This document shows positions 22,092-35,275 of a stretch of 64,000 nucleotides of DNA, one piece after another (position 1 is the stretch's first letter; each line of letters begins with the position of its first letter). Below the pieces are notes generated by a model. The model was not told the DNA's origin and did not search any database. It saw only the letters and a list, made by a program, of their open reading frames with translations. The DNA lies in contig CM032233.1 of NCBI GenBank assembly GCA_019009955.1, positions 94,096,501-94,160,500 of the forward strand, read 5' to 3'. The translations under genes were made by a program, and so were the position numbers. The DNA comes from Riptortus pedestris. Its lineage: Eukaryota; Arthropoda; Insecta; Hemiptera; Alydidae.

Positions 22092-23170
22092 CAATATATA
22101 AAGGAAATTCCGGGAACAAGCACACTCACCCACTCACTTTTAATTCGTTAAGGGACATTGAAATTAAAAGATGCCTATTCTATGCATTAGCATATGATCT
22201 TCGTTATAGCTAACTTTGAAAGATCGGCTTTGCTAATAAAAATAATATATTAACATCAAATGAATTGATAAAAAATAAATAAAATATGATAGTCCCGTAT
22301 TTCATTAAAAATAATAATAAAAGTTATTATCTAAAACACGAAATATAAGTTTGTGATATATAAGATGTGTGGAATTAATTGGTTTCTTGCTAATTTTCTT
22401 GGCTACATTTCGATTCGGGTTTTATCATTTCTTTTTTGTGACCAGAAATATTTCAAACAAACATTTTTATTCGTGTCTCGAAGACCCAACATAATTAGTT
22501 TTTATAGCCGTACATTATGAAAGTTAATAATCAGCTTGAGCTGGCATGAGCGTGGTTATTACGTGCATTAGCTCCGATACGAATTCCATTGCCCATATTT
22601 CCTCTCATTCGATAATTTAGTAGAGCCACCGGTAATGGCCCGGCTCCGGCCGTACAAAATAAAAAAGTAGCGAACCTAAATAAAAAAAAAAAAGGAAAAA
22701 AAGGGGAGAAAGAATACGACAAAATTTATGGAAAGAAGCGTGAAAAAAGATTGGAATCTTAATGTATGTATTCGATTTCGTGATGAAGGGAGATATTCGT
22801 GGGCCACAAACTAGATATCGATCGGGAGGATTTATTTGGGCCGATTTATCATTAGGCATGAGATAAAGTGTAAGGAAGGGATGTCCCAAGATCGAGGCTC
22901 TTTAGGATAGGAGATTAATCAAATAAAGCCTATATGGTGAACCTTTCGTTCGCCTTCGATACCAAACTTGAAAAACGAATTCCATCTCCTTTATTGGAAT
23001 GAACACTGGGAGTCTTTTATACGTCCTCAACAACTACAATAAATACGGAGTAGAAGTGATATAATCTAAACATTAAAAATAGCAATGACTGGTAAATGCA
23101 TATTGTTTCAATAATGCTTTATGCACTCGATTAGTCGATTATATATTATATCGATTAGTCATCGATATTT
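22092..23170. other. Low-copy DNA, nothing firmly identified
   Basis: 22500-22920 is slightly GC-richer, with short minus-strand frames that run through a homopolymer. None is recognised. No repeat module is visible. Confidence 0.4.
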
Positions 23171-23640
23171 TAGCAGATATCTCTGAAGGCGAATCAGCTA
23201 TTGAGGTTGTACTCATGACGCGAATTTCCTAAAATGTCCATCGACATTTACCCAGGAGATGATGGAAATGAGATTAACGGAAAAAATAAAAAATATTTAT
23301 CTGTTAACACTTTAGCGGTGGAAATGTTTGTTTGATGTATTGAAACTCGATATTTAAGCCTTTTACGCAAAAATAAAGTTTGTTATTGATTGAATCGGAA
23401 TAAATTTATAGAACCAACCTTATTACCAATATAAGTTCCTAATATTGTTATATACAGTTTTTCTCTGTCTTGAATATTTATCGAGATATTTGAATTTTCC
23501 TGTCCTCAAGAAGCCCTTACTCCAACTCATGTCATAATAACAATAAGCTGTTGTATCTTGAACCACTTTATTTGAAGCTTAAATACAAGATATAGTTCTC
23601 ACTGAACTTTTGTTACGTTGGATATGTGTTAATTTTCGGT
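23171..23640 (+). mobile_element. Family A element lacking its right end
   Basis: Left end tttagcagatatctctgaag, gaatcagctattgaggttgt, degenerate hinge near 23280, then middle to about 23640. No right-end hairpin follows. Confidence 0.55.
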
Positions 23641-23918
23641 ACGTCATCATCATTTATGAATTTAACTTATAAGCTATATGATTTTTATTCAACACTTAAT
23701 TCATTTAACCGATTCATGGAAGAAACATTATATTGGGTCATTTAAATCAGTTTTTTATTTGATGGGTGTACGTTAATCCATACTGGAAATAATGTACAGC
23801 TCTCCGCCCAAAACAGATATTTTATTTAATCCTTTATGACCTTTCGGCCATGTTCAAATAATCCTATAAAATAATTTTACCTTTTCAACATAAAATTATA
23901 CAATCTATGATAAGTGAG

Positions 23919-23921
<3 letters not shown>

Positions 23922-23981
<60 letters not shown>
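23922..23981. repeat. (TA)n microsatellite
   Basis: Left flank of a perfect inverted repeat. Confidence 0.95.
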
Positions 23982-23988
<7 letters not shown>

Positions 23989-24226
23989 GTGTGTTGTTCT
24001 TTTCGGAGCTTTGGTCAATGTTGGTGAAATGAATCTTAGTTTATGCCAATATTTCGAGAATTTTTATTTTCTCTTCCTCAGGGCAAGACTAAATATATTT
24101 ACAGACTAAATATATTTAGTCTTGCCCTGAGGAAGAGAAAATAAAAATTCTCGAAATATTGGCATAAACTAAGATTCATTTCACCAACATTGACCAAAGC
24201 TCCGAAAAGAACAACACACCACATAT
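23982..24226. repeat. Perfect inverted repeat, 120-bp arms, 5-bp spacer
   Basis: Arms 23982-24101 and 24107-24226 are exact complements as read; the spacer is cagac. Each arm includes ccctgaggaagagaaaataa followed by aattctcgaaatattgg. Such CTGA(G)GA...GAAA segments resemble terminal regions of Penelope-like elements, where hammerhead-type motifs are known. It is bounded by (TA)n on both sides. Confidence 0.9.
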
Positions 24227-24255
24227 AAATACAACCTGGTCGAAAACATCAGCAC

Positions 24256-24256
<1 letters not shown>

Positions 24257-24332
<76 letters not shown>
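24257..24332. repeat. (TA)n microsatellite
   Basis: About 37 TA units between the inverted repeat and family B copy 4. Confidence 0.95.
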
Positions 24333-24337
<5 letters not shown>

Positions 24338-25726
24338 GTAACCTCTGTCTGTACATTGATTTTTTTCGCGAAATTTCACGATAACTTTTCGTTTCACATG
24401 TCATATACACCATAACTGGATTTTGTTTCTTTCGTGTATGTTAGTTTGTTTGTTTGTTTGTTACCTTTTCACGCATAAACGGCTGAACCGAATTTTATGA
24501 AACTTGGTATGTAAATTACTACTAACCCAACTTAGACTTTAGGCTATATAAATTTTCTCTGAGACGAACAGGAGTGGGGGTTATGAGGGAGGCCTGAAAT
24601 TAAAAGTCGCGATATTTCGTTTTCTATTGGTTTTTTGGCAAATATGCACATTACAAAAGTTGTTTATTTTGTTATTTAGAGTAACTTTTGTCATAAAAAC
24701 TTTCATCGTATACCGAAGTTTAAATGCGTAATACGCTAAAAATTGTAGCGGGATTCAACAATATTATTTGCCAAAAAAGACTCAACCGAACTAATTAAAA
24801 CTCGGTATGTGTATTAGCAGTGAAACCTTCATTATAATAAGCCATACCAACATTTCTATGGACGGGCAGGAGTGGGGGTTATAAGGGAAGCCTGAAATTA
24901 AAAATAGCGATATTTCGTTTCCTATTGGTTTTTCCGCAAATATAAACATAACAAAAGTTGTTTATTTTGTTATTTGGAGTAACTTTTGTTATATACACTT
25001 TCATCGTATACCGAAGTTTAAATGCCTAATACGCTAAAAATTATAGCGGGAGTCAACAATATTATTTGCCAAAAAAGACTCAACCGAACTAATTAAAACT
25101 CGGTATGTGTATTAGCAGTGAAGCCTTCATTATAATAATCTATACCAACATTTCTATGGACGGGCAGGAGTGGGGGTTATAAGGGAAGCCTGAAATTAAA
25201 AATAGCGATATTTCGTTTACTATTGGTTTTTCCGCAAATATAAACATAACAAAAGTTGTTTATTTTGTTATTTGGAGTAACTTTTGTTATATACACTTTT
25301 GTCGTATACCTAAGTATAAATGAGTTATACGTTAAAACTTTAGCGGGAGCCAACAATTTTATTGGGCACTAACGGCTGAACCTAACTTAACAATGCTCGG
25401 TATGTCAATTAGAATTAATTCTTCCATGATTATAAGTAATATTAAAAATTTTTAGGTTCGAACGGGAGGGGGTTATAAGGGAGGCCTGAAATAAAAATTC
25501 ACCATATTTACATGTATAAGAGACGGGAAATATAAAAATATCGAAGACAGTGAAGCCTTATCGAACAAATATTCTATTATTAGCAAATCCACGGCAACGA
25601 CGGGTATCAATCCTAAACACTAGGATGGGTAAATGTCAAAATATTGTGCAATGTAAAGCCTGTTAAAAAATACCATCACCATTCAGCCTGAAATGAATTC
25701 CCGGGTGAAGCCGGGTATCTGAGCTA
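24333..25726 (-). mobile_element. Family B element, copy 4, the longest
   Basis: In plus coordinates it starts aaaattgtaacctctgtctg and ends with gaattcccgggtgaagccgg then gtatctgagctagta. The central unit (ggcaaatatgcaca-like) recurs near 24641, 24940 and 25240, exactly about 300 bp apart, so this copy has one more unit than copy 3. Flanked by (TA)n on both sides. Confidence 0.72.
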
Positions 25727-25786
<60 letters not shown>

Positions 25787-25799
25787 ATATATATATATA
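25727..25799. repeat. (TA)n microsatellite
   Basis: Right flank of family B copy 4, with one TC interruption near 25785. Confidence 0.95.
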
Positions 25800-25984
25800 A
25801 CATTTAATTGAAAAAATTGTTTTATATAATTTTAGCTTATATCAGAGTCCTAAATACTTATGTTCCTTATGAGGAGCAGGATCAGCTCTTTGTCCAACTC
25901 ACTAAAATTACTTCTAAAAGTCAAAATTATTTGACTCACATCGTAGTGCATGTAGATGGGAGTTAATATATAAGTATGAAGGCC

Positions 25985-26420
25985 TCCCTTATGTCACCAT
26001 GTAAACCGTTTCTTGAAAGAATGATTATATTAGGTAATGGCCGAAATCGTCCTGGGGGGGGGGGGGGGTTTAGAGGGAAGATTTTCCGTTTCTATGAGTC
26101 CTATTGAAAACGTTTATACAACCAGTCATGTTGAAATTTAAATTTTTACTTATTTAACTATTGTTCTATATATGCTTTTACAAATTCACACATTAAGCGA
26201 TTTTTTTGTATTTTCATGTTGCCCTTTATAAACCCCCACTGGTTTTTTTTTCTTGAAATAACTCCTCCATTAATAATCTCATTACAGCTTGTACATCATT
26301 TTCTGTTAACACAGACTTCATACCACGGGAGAAATACGGAATAGATAGAGGGATGAGATAGCCAGTCTTGTTGCAAATTTAATTTTCTATAAATTTGTTT
26401 CTATACTTCTGTTCTCTATC
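25985..26420 (+). mobile_element. Degenerate family A middle modules
   Basis: Two scraps: 25985-26230 with a G tract near 26055-26070 and a cccccactgg block, and 26320-26420 (cttgttgcaaatttaatttt, ctatcttgaa). No ends visible. Confidence 0.4.
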
Positions 26421-26479
26421 TTGAAAAAAATGGTAAGGAGAAAAAAGAGGCGGGGGAGTTGAAATAAAAATGTATAAAG

Positions 26480-26580
26480 TAAAATATATATATATTTTAT
26501 ATATATTTATATATAAATATAATTTTTATATATTTATATATAAATATATAAAAATTATATTTTTAAATATAAATATATAA
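26480..26580. repeat. AT-only palindromic low-complexity tract
   Basis: Alternating tatatattt and aaatatata blocks form several overlapping inverted repeats. Confidence 0.8.
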
Positions 26581-26699
26581 AAATGTCAGCCTAGCGTGCA
26601 TGTGTCTGCGATTTCCCATGGTCGGGGAACTTAAATACTGTCTGATGAGGGCATTGATGACCTTGATGTTTTTTGCCCTACATCCAAAAAACAAACAAA

Positions 26700-27285
26700 C
26701 AATCTATCTTGAATTTTAACCGAGATTTTGGCATTTTTTAATTGTTATCCTTCAGTAAAGCTCCAACATTTAGTCGCCGCACTTAACCATAAGCGAAAAT
26801 GTCATGAAATGTCTCATTACAAGCTTAAATACCAAATATCGTTTTCAACAGATCATTAACAGATCTTATTACAAGATTTTATTTCATGACTCGAAAATGT
26901 TTATTTGATCTATACCATAGTCGGTATATAACCGTTTCATTAAACACTAAAGAACATGTTCTTTAACTGCTGAAATAGTGAGGGGGGGGGGTAAGACGGT
27001 GAAATTCGAAAAATCAATATTTCTTCGTGGTTATGAATGAGATCTAAAAGTGATATTGAACGGATATTGTTAAATAATTGATGCTCTACAATCGTTGTTC
27101 GATACATTTTTTCCATAACGTAAGTATTAAGTGAGTTATTCCTATTTCTTTTTTCAGTCTTCAGTAAATCCCCTCCTTCTACTCATCGGATTTTTATTTC
27201 GAAGTAGTAGTCAGCAGTGTATCATATCAATATGAGATAAATCTGCTTGTGGCTGCTTAACACTGAGCGACGGACCTTTTAAAAC
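26700..27285 (+). mobile_element. Family A element, second subtype, right part
   Basis: Middle with gactcgaaaatgtttatttg (26902), gtcggtatataaccgtttca and a G tract near 26983. A degenerate right end (ctgcttgtggctgcttaaca, then gagcgacggacc) sits near 27240-27280. Confidence 0.5.
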
Positions 27286-27303
27286 AACTCAACCCCCTTT
27301 CAA

Positions 27304-28108
27304 TAAAGTCCGTCACGCTGGGGCTGTGTAAACTAAGCAGATTTCCCAAGCGAAGGTTTAAAGTAGAGAAATATACATAATGATAACACCACCGCAAATG
27401 TTAAGTGAATAAATAGAAACGGTAATGAGAAATCATTCATTTACAAGTTAATAACTCCACAACGGAAAGCGCCTGAGTTGTAAACAAACAGGCCAGCCAA
27501 CCAAAATTCTAGATAGGAAAGAAAAACCATTAATGAAATATATCTCAATACAACATTCATTTTATTGAAAACTATTTACTATAGCTAATGCTGTAATTTG
27601 TAATGGATCAGAATAATTTTAATCTCAATTACTTAAATTTTAGTAATCCAAGAACAAAAGAAGGAGGGAGGGGATCAACAGAACGTATTTGCATATATCT
27701 CACAAAGTAAATGTTAAATGAAAACAATATTCCGCATTTAACCTTGTAATAACGTGGTTCATGATATAACAGCTTATTATTAATATAACATGAGTAGGAG
27801 TGGTGGTTTACTGAAAGTGAAAAACTATAAAATCCAAATAACTCGGTTAATATTCATGATAGAGAAAATATGTATAGAACAATATTTATAGACTATTTAA
27901 TTTGCAATAAGATTGGTTTTATGCAAGTTTTCGATGCGACTTATAGTAACGGAGATATTTCGAATTTTCAAAATCCCCCTCTAACCCCCCCCCCTTCCAC
28001 TGGTCCAATTTCAGCCATAACGAACTTGACCTTTATTTTTGCATTAAACGATTAAATATCGAGGTTGGTGACAATCAAACCAAAATTGCGACCACTAGAG
28101 CGTTAACA

Positions 28109-28186
<78 letters not shown>

Positions 28187-28311
28187 ATTTTGAACGGAAC
28201 TCATTTTCGTCATCTTCTGGGTTGGATCGATGGACATTTGAGGAAATTTGTGAAAAATCGCGTCGTGAGTACGGCCTCAATAGCTGATTTCCCTCGAGGG
28301 AAATCTGCTAA
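27304..28311 (-). mobile_element. Family A element, full length, (CA)n(TA)n hinge
   Basis: Right end gtccgtcacgctggggctgt then actaagcagatttccc at 27305-27345. Both subtypes of middle sequence follow to 28110. The hinge tract is (CA)n then (TA)n at 28110-28184. Left module ggatcgatggacatttgagg, then ctgatttccctcgagggaaa, ends near 28310. At about 1 kb it is one of the most complete copies. Confidence 0.72.
28110..28184. repeat. (CA)n(TA)n microsatellite
   Basis: About 27 CA units then about 10 TA units at the position where other family A copies have (TA)n alone. Confidence 0.95.
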
Positions 28312-29314
28312 TACGTGTCCAATGAAAACCATAATGAGTGTTCTAATATGTATCAGTGAGTTAAAGTGAGTCCCTAGACGGAGACTGTTAAACTCACAGT
28401 GAGTCAATACTAATATTTTTCACTACTTGTACTTCATTTACACAAACACATATATTTATTTTCTTTATTACTCACCATGTTTGCTCGTAGAATAAAAACA
28501 CCACTCTTCACCAATTTAACACACCCTTTATTTTCCCGTTGTGGAGAATACAAGAAACAAAGTGTCTTCTGACTAAAGAAAACATTATATTTACAATCAA
28601 GCTCACAGGCTTGTTAAAATACACTGGTTCTCGCGCAGACACTTAATCATGTGTCCATTTATATTTTGAAGGATTTTAGGAGACGGGGCATCACCACCCG
28701 GGTAGATTGGATTATTTATATCAATAGGCTTATTTATCAAGGGCTATAAGTTATAATGGGAAGAGCGGGGATCCCCCGGCGGGGTGCCTGCCTCCCTCGA
28801 AACCCTTTCACTGATTCCATCTAACATATCATCCAGCTCCGCTCCATCCTTAATTCTTATAGCTCTCTCCCTACAAGCTCGTATATTTCCTAAATCACAG
28901 CTTTTCCAAAACTTTTTAATAGATTTCTGTCCGCTTCGATTCATACCAAAGTATCTAATAATTCAATTTTTTTGAAGTAAATAAAAAAAAAATGGATGGA
29001 CTTATAAATTGGAATACTGTTTCTTTAATATTTCTTGAATAACGTAATACTTCAACTTGTAAGAACCTGAACAAATTATCACATGAATGTGAAATATTTA
29101 TATATTTGGGTGAGGAATTTGAATTCGTTATTTTGAGAGAAAGACATGAGGTTTATTAGCGTTTGCCCGATTCAAATGGAAATTAGGATTGACCTATTTG
29201 GGGGAAAAGACATCCAGCAGGAAGTTATGGCATATTGAAATGGTGGCAATCGACTGTGAATTTTATTATTCTTAATTTATCCGCGGGGCTGCTTTTATTT
29301 TGTTTAATTTCTGG
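28312..29314. other. Low-copy DNA with an unrecognised 66-codon frame
   Basis: The minus-strand frame at 28744-28944 has residues RERAIRIKDGAELDDMLDGI and ends PGDPRSSHYNL. About 250 bp downstream on the same strand is an aataaag polyadenylation-like motif. A related motif lies at about 30870-30930. I do not recognise the protein; it could be the end of a retroelement ORF or a host exon. Confidence 0.35.
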
Positions 29315-29423
29315 TTTTAGCTCATTTCCCGTAAGGGAAATCAGGAATTCAGGTTGTACTCATAAGACTTTAGACATTTCCTCAAATGTCTATCTATCTC
29401 ATCCGGGAGGTCCGTACAAAACT

Positions 29424-29455
<32 letters not shown>

Positions 29456-29905
29456 GCACACAATATATATTTGACAGTTAACGCTCTAGGGGTAGCAATT
29501 TTCCACCAAACTCCATATTTAAACGATTAATGTAAAAATAAAGATCAGGTTCGTTAATGGTTGAAATCGGACAAGAAGAAAGTGGGAGTTAGAGGGTGAT
29601 AATTTCGAAATATCTCCGTTTTATACGTTTGGCCGAAAATCGTATAAAGTCCATCTTATTGCAAATGTAATCTTCTACAAATATTGATATGTACATGTTT
29701 TCGCTATATGGAATATTGACGGGTATATTATCATAGTTTTATTTTTGTCAGTAAAGTCCCAATCCTACTCATGTCATATTGACAATAAGCAGTTACATCG
29801 TGAACCACTTCATTCCAATTTTAAATACTAAATATATGGTTCTTTGAACTTCTACTTTGTGAGATACACGCAAATACGTTATGTGGTGGCGTCATCAATT
29901 AAGGT
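29315..29905 (+). mobile_element. Family A element, right end lost
   Basis: Left end ttttagctcatttcccgtaa then gggaaatcaggaattcaggt, hinge with (CA)n at 29424-29461, standard middle to about 29890. No hairpin terminus recognised. Confidence 0.6.
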
Positions 29906-31344
29906 TTTTCATTCTTTACTCGAAAATTTTCATTTGATCTATTATGATAGATGATGATCTATTATGATCATGATTTAGTCATGAATTCCTAGATTCTTCA
30001 TCTCTTTGGTAGGATTTCTGTTGTTATTTTTTTATTCTCCTTTATACAAAAAAAAGTGTTTTTATTTAAGAATAATTATATGTTTGTTTAAATATGCTTG
30101 AAATTTATTAATAATTCTGTAGTATCTGTATTTATTCTTGCTTCGTGTATCCCTATTATTATTTGGAATTGTATCCCTATTTTATTTTTATTGGAATTAT
30201 CTTATTAATTACAAAAAAAAAAACCCCTTCATATCAGTAGCAGTAAACAATGTAATGGAACAGTAATAACCCATCAAAATGTCAAAATTATTACAATATT
30301 TTACTCTTCATATAGATTTGAAGTTATAAGAATAGTGCTAATTGAAACTTGCAATACGATTAAAATTCCCAATGTAAAATAATGCTTTCCCCATAAAGTT
30401 TTGTAATATTTTATGATACAATTTTACAAGCGAGTTCGTATCTGATGAAAAAATAAAAAAAAACAAAAGTACCCATACGACAATCCACCGTATAAAGGGG
30501 AAGTAATGATCAATTCTCTAACAAGTTATGCCTGATAGGCGGAGTGGAAAGAGTCCCGTAGCGCAGTCATTAAGTAGAATAAGGTTTGGAAAACAGTGGA
30601 GCCCCGTGGCCAATCGGAACGTACCCCAGGGATGTTTTACAGACGACATCAAATCCCCATACCTCTGGGAATATGTAAATAACTTTGAATAGCTAAGTGG
30701 AGGCTCACTCCCATCGAAGTTATACCTATATGTTATGTAATATCTAACATTTTACATGTTATTTCAACGAATCTGAGGTATCCAATAAAATGGACCTCCT
30801 GGAGACGATATACTTTTCCGTTAAGGTACGAGTCGGAATAGCGGTCAAGACTTGTCATTAAGTTGGCCGATTTATAATCAGAAGAGCGGGGGCTCAGCGG
30901 GGGGTAGGTACCCATACTCCCGACAAATCCTCTCACTTTCTTTATCTTACACTTCAATCGGTTTCACATAGCCAGCCGCTACAAACTACTTACTAGCTTC
31001 AAGTGCGCCAAGTCTTACCACGGCTTATCACACTTTAAATAACCTGTATTTGCACATCAGGCCCATCGCATATGTATATTTATTGCCTGCCTTTGTTATT
31101 GCTTACAATGAGTAGCGATTACAATCTGACATAAAATGGTAATAGATATGAGAGGGTAATAATGATGCTTCATTCTCATTCTGTGAAAGACCTCAGTATT
31201 CGGCGTTGATTCAAAAATATATTTTTAATTCTTCCTTATTCATGGTGCTCTGCCAAAAACATATATGATATTTAGTGTTGAATGAAGCAGTTATATGTTG
31301 AATATGGTATAGATACAAAGCACTTTCGAAAACAAGAAAGTAAA
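29906..31344. other. Low-copy DNA
   Basis: No full repeat. 30540-31010 is GC-richer; a minus-strand frame at 30733-30957 contains residues TYPPLSPRSSDYKSAN, similar in layout to TPPGDPRSSHYN at about 28750. Nothing else identified. Confidence 0.35.
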
Positions 31345-31892
31345 ACCTTGATTGATGGCGCCATCATACTAGAAATTCGTATGTATCTCCCATAAAAAAG
31401 ATCTCATGAAAACAATATTTGGTATTTAAGTTTAGAATAATGATGATCATGTTATTGTTAATATGAGACGAGTAGGAGGTTAATACTCATATTCGAGAAA
31501 ATAAATATATAACAATATGTATAGAAAATTAAATTTACAATAAGATTGGTTCTATACAATTGTTCCATCCGACGTACAGCAACGGAGATATTTCGAATTT
31601 TCAAAATTCTCCACCTCTAAACCCTTCCTCCCACTTGTCCAATTTCAGCTGTTAAAGATCAAGGAACTTGATATTTCTTTTTAAATAAAACGATTATATA
31701 TCGTGTTTGGTATGGGTAACACAAAAACTAAGACCCTTAGAGCGGTAACAGACAAATATATATATAATTTTGAACGGATCTCATTTTCTTCATCTATTAG
31801 GTAGGATCGATGGACATTTGAAAAAAACTTTTGAAAGTCGCATCATGAGTACAACCTCAATAGCTGCTTTCCCTTAAGGGAAGTTTGCTAAA
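31345..31892 (-). mobile_element. Family A element without right end
   Basis: Middle from about 31345 (gatggcgccatcatac), agcggtaacagacaaatata at the hinge with a very short TA tract, and left module gaacggatctcattttcttc to cccttaagggaagtttgcta at 31890. Confidence 0.6.
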
Positions 31893-32299
31893 ACCTGCCC
31901 TTGAAGCCGACGCTTATTACGCTAAATGCAGTCCATGGGTTACTCCATACAACTGAAGAAAATTGAAGACTATAGAAAGAATTGTAATACAAATTGCCAG
32001 AATGAAACTAGGGTTCGTACGCCATGTCGCCAGAGGAAGCTGTTGAATTGCTGGATCTATAATTATTTTTGGAATATATTTTTCAATTTATTTTTAACCC
32101 TTTGAACCTCTAAAAATTATGTAATCTATTTACTTAAGTTTATGAAGCTAACATGAGTTTCAACTACAATCTAAAGGATAAGAAATATAGTTATACAACA
32201 CATATCCCTACCCGCCTTTTAGCACTCATTTATAAAATGTTTTCAATTCCTGCATGATTTTACTTTACTCTATACAAAGAAATATCGCAATCACAAAAA
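31893..32299. other. Low-copy DNA, nothing identified
   Basis: Between a family A left end and a family D repeat; no coding or repeat signal seen. Confidence 0.45.
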
Positions 32300-32490
32300 A
32301 TCCGTTTTGACCCTTCCTGAACTCATATCGACAAGTTTTGGCGAGACATTTGTACGTATGTACAGACGTATCTCGCAAAACTCAAGAACGACTAGACTTT
32401 GTACGTTGGAATTTCATATTTAGGAGTTTTGTAACATTTAATTGCCTTTAATTCGAAAGGCAATTGAAAGATGAGAGGGAGGGGGATGCA
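32300..32490 (+). repeat. Family D interspersed repeat, copy 3
   Basis: gtacgtatgtacagacgtat then ctcgcaaaactcaagaacga and a G-rich end (gagggagggggatg). Same order of blocks as copies near 7506, 17905 and 60833. Confidence 0.55.
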
Positions 32491-33550
<1,060 letters not shown>

Positions 33551-33689
33551 ATTTTATTTATTTAAAAAAAATACAAATTTAAGTGATCTAGCTAATCTAG
33601 CTAATATTAACAAGTTCAGAATTTCTTATGCTTACGTAAATATGATTGCAGGTAAAATAAGGATTAAGATAAAGATGTTTATATGTCAT

Positions 33690-34200
33690 AGTCTAACCTG
33701 CTGGGCATTTATTATATCTGTTTCTTATGTTGGAGTAAAATGTGCTTAGTTTTTTTGTGCACGTCCTTGGAGTGCTTTGTTTGCTATAATTACTTATTTC
33801 ATTGATGAGTGAGTTATTTTTGTGTTTACAAGATTTGAAAAACTTAGTGGCCAGCTTACGGATATATGTCTTTATCATTGGTAAATTGGAAATTTGATGT
33901 AATTTTCTTATCTTGTATGATAGGGGAGATTATACACAATTCTCAGACATTTGTTTTGAAATATTTGTTGCTTTCTTAAATTAGGGTAGGATGTATATAT
34001 ATACGGGGCAAGCATATGTTAATACTGATCTATTGCAGGCTTTGTATAACATTAGTTTATTCACAGGGCTAAGGTGCGATTTACGATTAAAGTAAGGGTA
34101 AACCAGGGCAATCACTTTGTTAGCCTTATCAAATGTTTTATTTATGTAGCAAAATGTTAATTTTAGGGCCTAAAATATCTTTTAGAAGAATAGCAAACCA
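33690..34200 (-). pseudogene. Jockey-type LINE reverse-transcriptase C-terminus
   Basis: Reading the minus strand, three frames joined by two frameshifts give the order expected at the C-terminus of a Jockey-clade ORF2. First comes KANKVIALVYPYFNRKS, then LSPVNKLMLYKACNRSVLTY with ACPVY (about 34040-34165). Next, in another frame, QNKCLRIVYNLPYHTR (about 33910-33960). Last is LPMIKTYIRKLATKFF with SLINEISNYSKQSTPR, ending at 33693. The reverse-transcriptase catalytic box is not present, so this is a 5'-truncated, decayed copy. The family assignment rests on the RxxxLTYACPVW-type and NKCLR-type blocks and is fairly firm. Confidence 0.65.
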
Positions 34201-34261
34201 TATTTTTTTATTTAATTCCATAGGAGTAGAGAGAAGTAATGTGAGTCCACAACACATTTTT

Positions 34262-34382
34262 ACGTATTTCGGATAAGCGGATCACATTTTTGTAATCTCT
34301 TTGATAGGATCAATGGATGTTTGAAAATCGCGTTATAGCTACAACAACAGCTTATTTTCGTAAAGGTACATGTCTAATAGGG
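34262..34382 (-). mobile_element. Degenerate family A left module
   Basis: cacatttttgtaatctcttt, gataggatcaatggatgttt, cagcttattttcgtaaaggt. Also part of a direct duplication repeated at 35150-35275. Confidence 0.5.
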
Positions 34383-35149
34383 CAAACTCGGCTAAGCATA
34401 ACGAAGTAGTTCGCTCTGTGAGGCAGGGCTTTATAATGCGAGGATGGAGTACGCGAATTTATTCGTAACCTCTGTTGGATCCTTTCGACCAGACGTAGTT
34501 GTTAAGTGGAGGACATCTGTGGCAATTGTTGATGTACATATTGTTACTGCAGCGGGACCATTGGAGGACATTTTTCAGAGGAAGAAAGACAAATACACAA
34601 GTTGGAGCTGAAGAGGGTGCCGAAATCGAACCAGGCATGGTCCGAGTACTCCCAGTGACCTTGTCTTGCAAAGGAGTCTGGTGTAAGAAGAGTGCCGACG
34701 GATTGCGGGATTTAGGCATGAGCAGTACGGCAATGCAGTGGATCAGCATCCTGGTGCTTCGCGGTTCCTGGACAGTCTGGGGCGTATTTGCAGCGAGGAA
34801 TGGACAACTGGGTGGAAGACAAGGCATTGGCTGAGGCTGGAAGAGGAAATTCATTTGGCTAACGTTTTCCAAGGCAAGGAAGTGGGCAGGATTTGTGATC
34901 CTTTATATTTTAGTGAAGTGTATTATTTTAATTATGTTTTTTTGGCATGTAGCAGTATGTTTGCAGGACTCTTTCTCATTGTGCTTGCACCTTTATCAAT
35001 GAGGTCCCTTTGGGACAATCTTGGGGTTAGGGAGCCCCAGTTCATGTATGCAGTTGTATGCGCCTCAAAATACTAATTTTGTAGAGGAATTGTTTATTAT
35101 GTGTTTATTTTTAAATTTGTATCAAACCCAAAATAAATAGTTAATATCA
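34383..35149. other. GC-richer segment between duplicated flanks
   Basis: Frames are open on both strands: plus 34499-34834 and 34738-35076, minus 34459-34872. They overlap almost completely, so at most one could be real. I recognise none of them. The segment is bounded on each side by the same degenerate family A end plus about 20 bp of shared flank. Confidence 0.35.
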
Positions 35150-35275
35150 CTTAGTTAAATAGTTTCATCTCTTTGACAGCATCAGTGGATGTTTGAAAAT
35201 CGTTTTATGGTTACAACCTCAGCTTATTTTCGTAAATGTAAATCTGCTAATAGGTCAAACTCGGCTGAGTGTAAG
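35150..35275 (-). repeat. Second copy of the flanking duplication
   Basis: cagcatcagtggatgtttga, cagcttattttcgtaaatgt, then ctaataggtcaaactcggct, matching 34300-34400 beyond the family A terminus. Confidence 0.6.

Noticed and set aside
34459..35076. A host gene with 110-137-codon frames
   Set aside because: Three frames on opposite strands overlap almost fully, none shows a recognised domain, and the block lies between duplicated repeat flanks. Kept only as an unresolved segment.
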